From: Microbacteriaceae bacterium
GTDB lineage: Bacteria > Actinomycetota > Actinomycetes > Actinomycetales > Microbacteriaceae
DNA: 6,679 nucleotides
NCBI GenBank assembly: GCA_947447385.1
Contig: CANFKN010000070.1
Span: 1 to 6,679, forward strand
Direction of reading: 5' to 3'
Part shown: piece by piece, positions 6,563 through 6,679 of the stretch
How positions within the stretch are numbered: the first letter of the stretch is position 1
Layout: each line of letters opens with the position of its first letter
Made by a program: the position numbers and the translations under genes
The notes under the pieces: generated by a model
Told to the model about the DNA's origin: nothing
Database searches by the model: none
What the model saw: the letters and a program-made list of their open reading frames with translations, nothing else

Positions 6563-6679
6563 CCTACCTGTTGCTCAACCTCTTTTTCACGGTCGCCGCC
6601 CTAGCGGTTGGCTTTTGGCTCTACCCAAAGCGCCTAAGAAAAATCGCTTGGATGTCTCTTGTTCCACTTCTGATCGCCA
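6559..6679 (+). CDS. crtYd: Heterodimeric lycopene cyclase, second subunit, cut by window end
   Basis: Only 40 codons are visible. The frame opens with an ATG that overlaps the preceding stop by 4 nt (ATGA) and gives MTYLLLNLFFTVAALAVGFW, a membrane segment, then a basic stretch YPKRLRK and the start of a second hydrophobic segment. The MTYLLL opening and position directly after the first subunit are typical of the partner half of the split lycopene cyclase; both halves are needed for activity in characterised actinobacteria. A weak GGTGG about 10 nt upstream and the overlap suggest coupled translation, which would help equal subunit production. The catalytic part is outside the window, so the call rests on position and the N-terminus. 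The Yd/Yf/Yh naming is undecided for the same reason as its partner. Confidence 0.8.
   Translation, partial: MTYLLLNLFFTVAALAVGFWLYPKRLRKIAWMSLVPLLIA

Overview
The window looks like chromosomal DNA of an actinobacterium, most likely a small-genome member of the Microbacteriaceae (freshwater Luna-type lineages such as Rhodoluna or Aquiluna would fit). The reasons are moderate GC content, tightly packed genes, candidate leaderless promoters, an actinobacterial-style carotenoid gene order with a split lycopene cyclase, and actinobacterial-looking IlvD, CorA and CrtI proteins. The lineage is inferred from gene content and protein character; no database search was run.

Left part (1-2563, minus strand): ilvD (dihydroxy-acid dehydratase) is followed 57 nt later by ilvB (acetolactate synthase large subunit), which runs off the left edge. 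The pair supplies two enzymes of valine, leucine and isoleucine synthesis and is probably one transcript reading leftward.

Middle (2564-2630): a 67-nt divergent intergenic region. Each outward-facing start codon has a TANNNT-type -10 element 6-7 nt upstream, so both transcripts may be leaderless.

Right part (2631-6679, plus strand): corA-like divalent cation transporter, crtB (phytoene synthase), crtI (phytoene desaturase), and two small membrane proteins that are the halves of a heterodimeric lycopene cyclase, the second cut by the right edge. All junctions are tight: a 1-nt overlap (corA/crtB), 10 nt (crtB/crtI), 5 nt (crtI/first cyclase subunit) and a 4-nt ATGA overlap between the cyclase subunits. 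This suggests one operon, probably read from the promoter in front of corA. The crt enzymes would convert geranylgeranyl diphosphate to phytoene, then lycopene, then a cyclic C40 or C50 carotenoid. No GGPP synthase (crtE), lycopene elongase or carotenoid-modifying gene lies inside the window.

Most of this is recognisable metabolism; I see no mobile element, CRISPR array, RNA gene or clearly new system. The points worth a second look are the corA-crt linkage, the GQN in place of the CorA GMN signature, the paired leaderless promoters, and two Ser/Gly-rich additions in CrtI.
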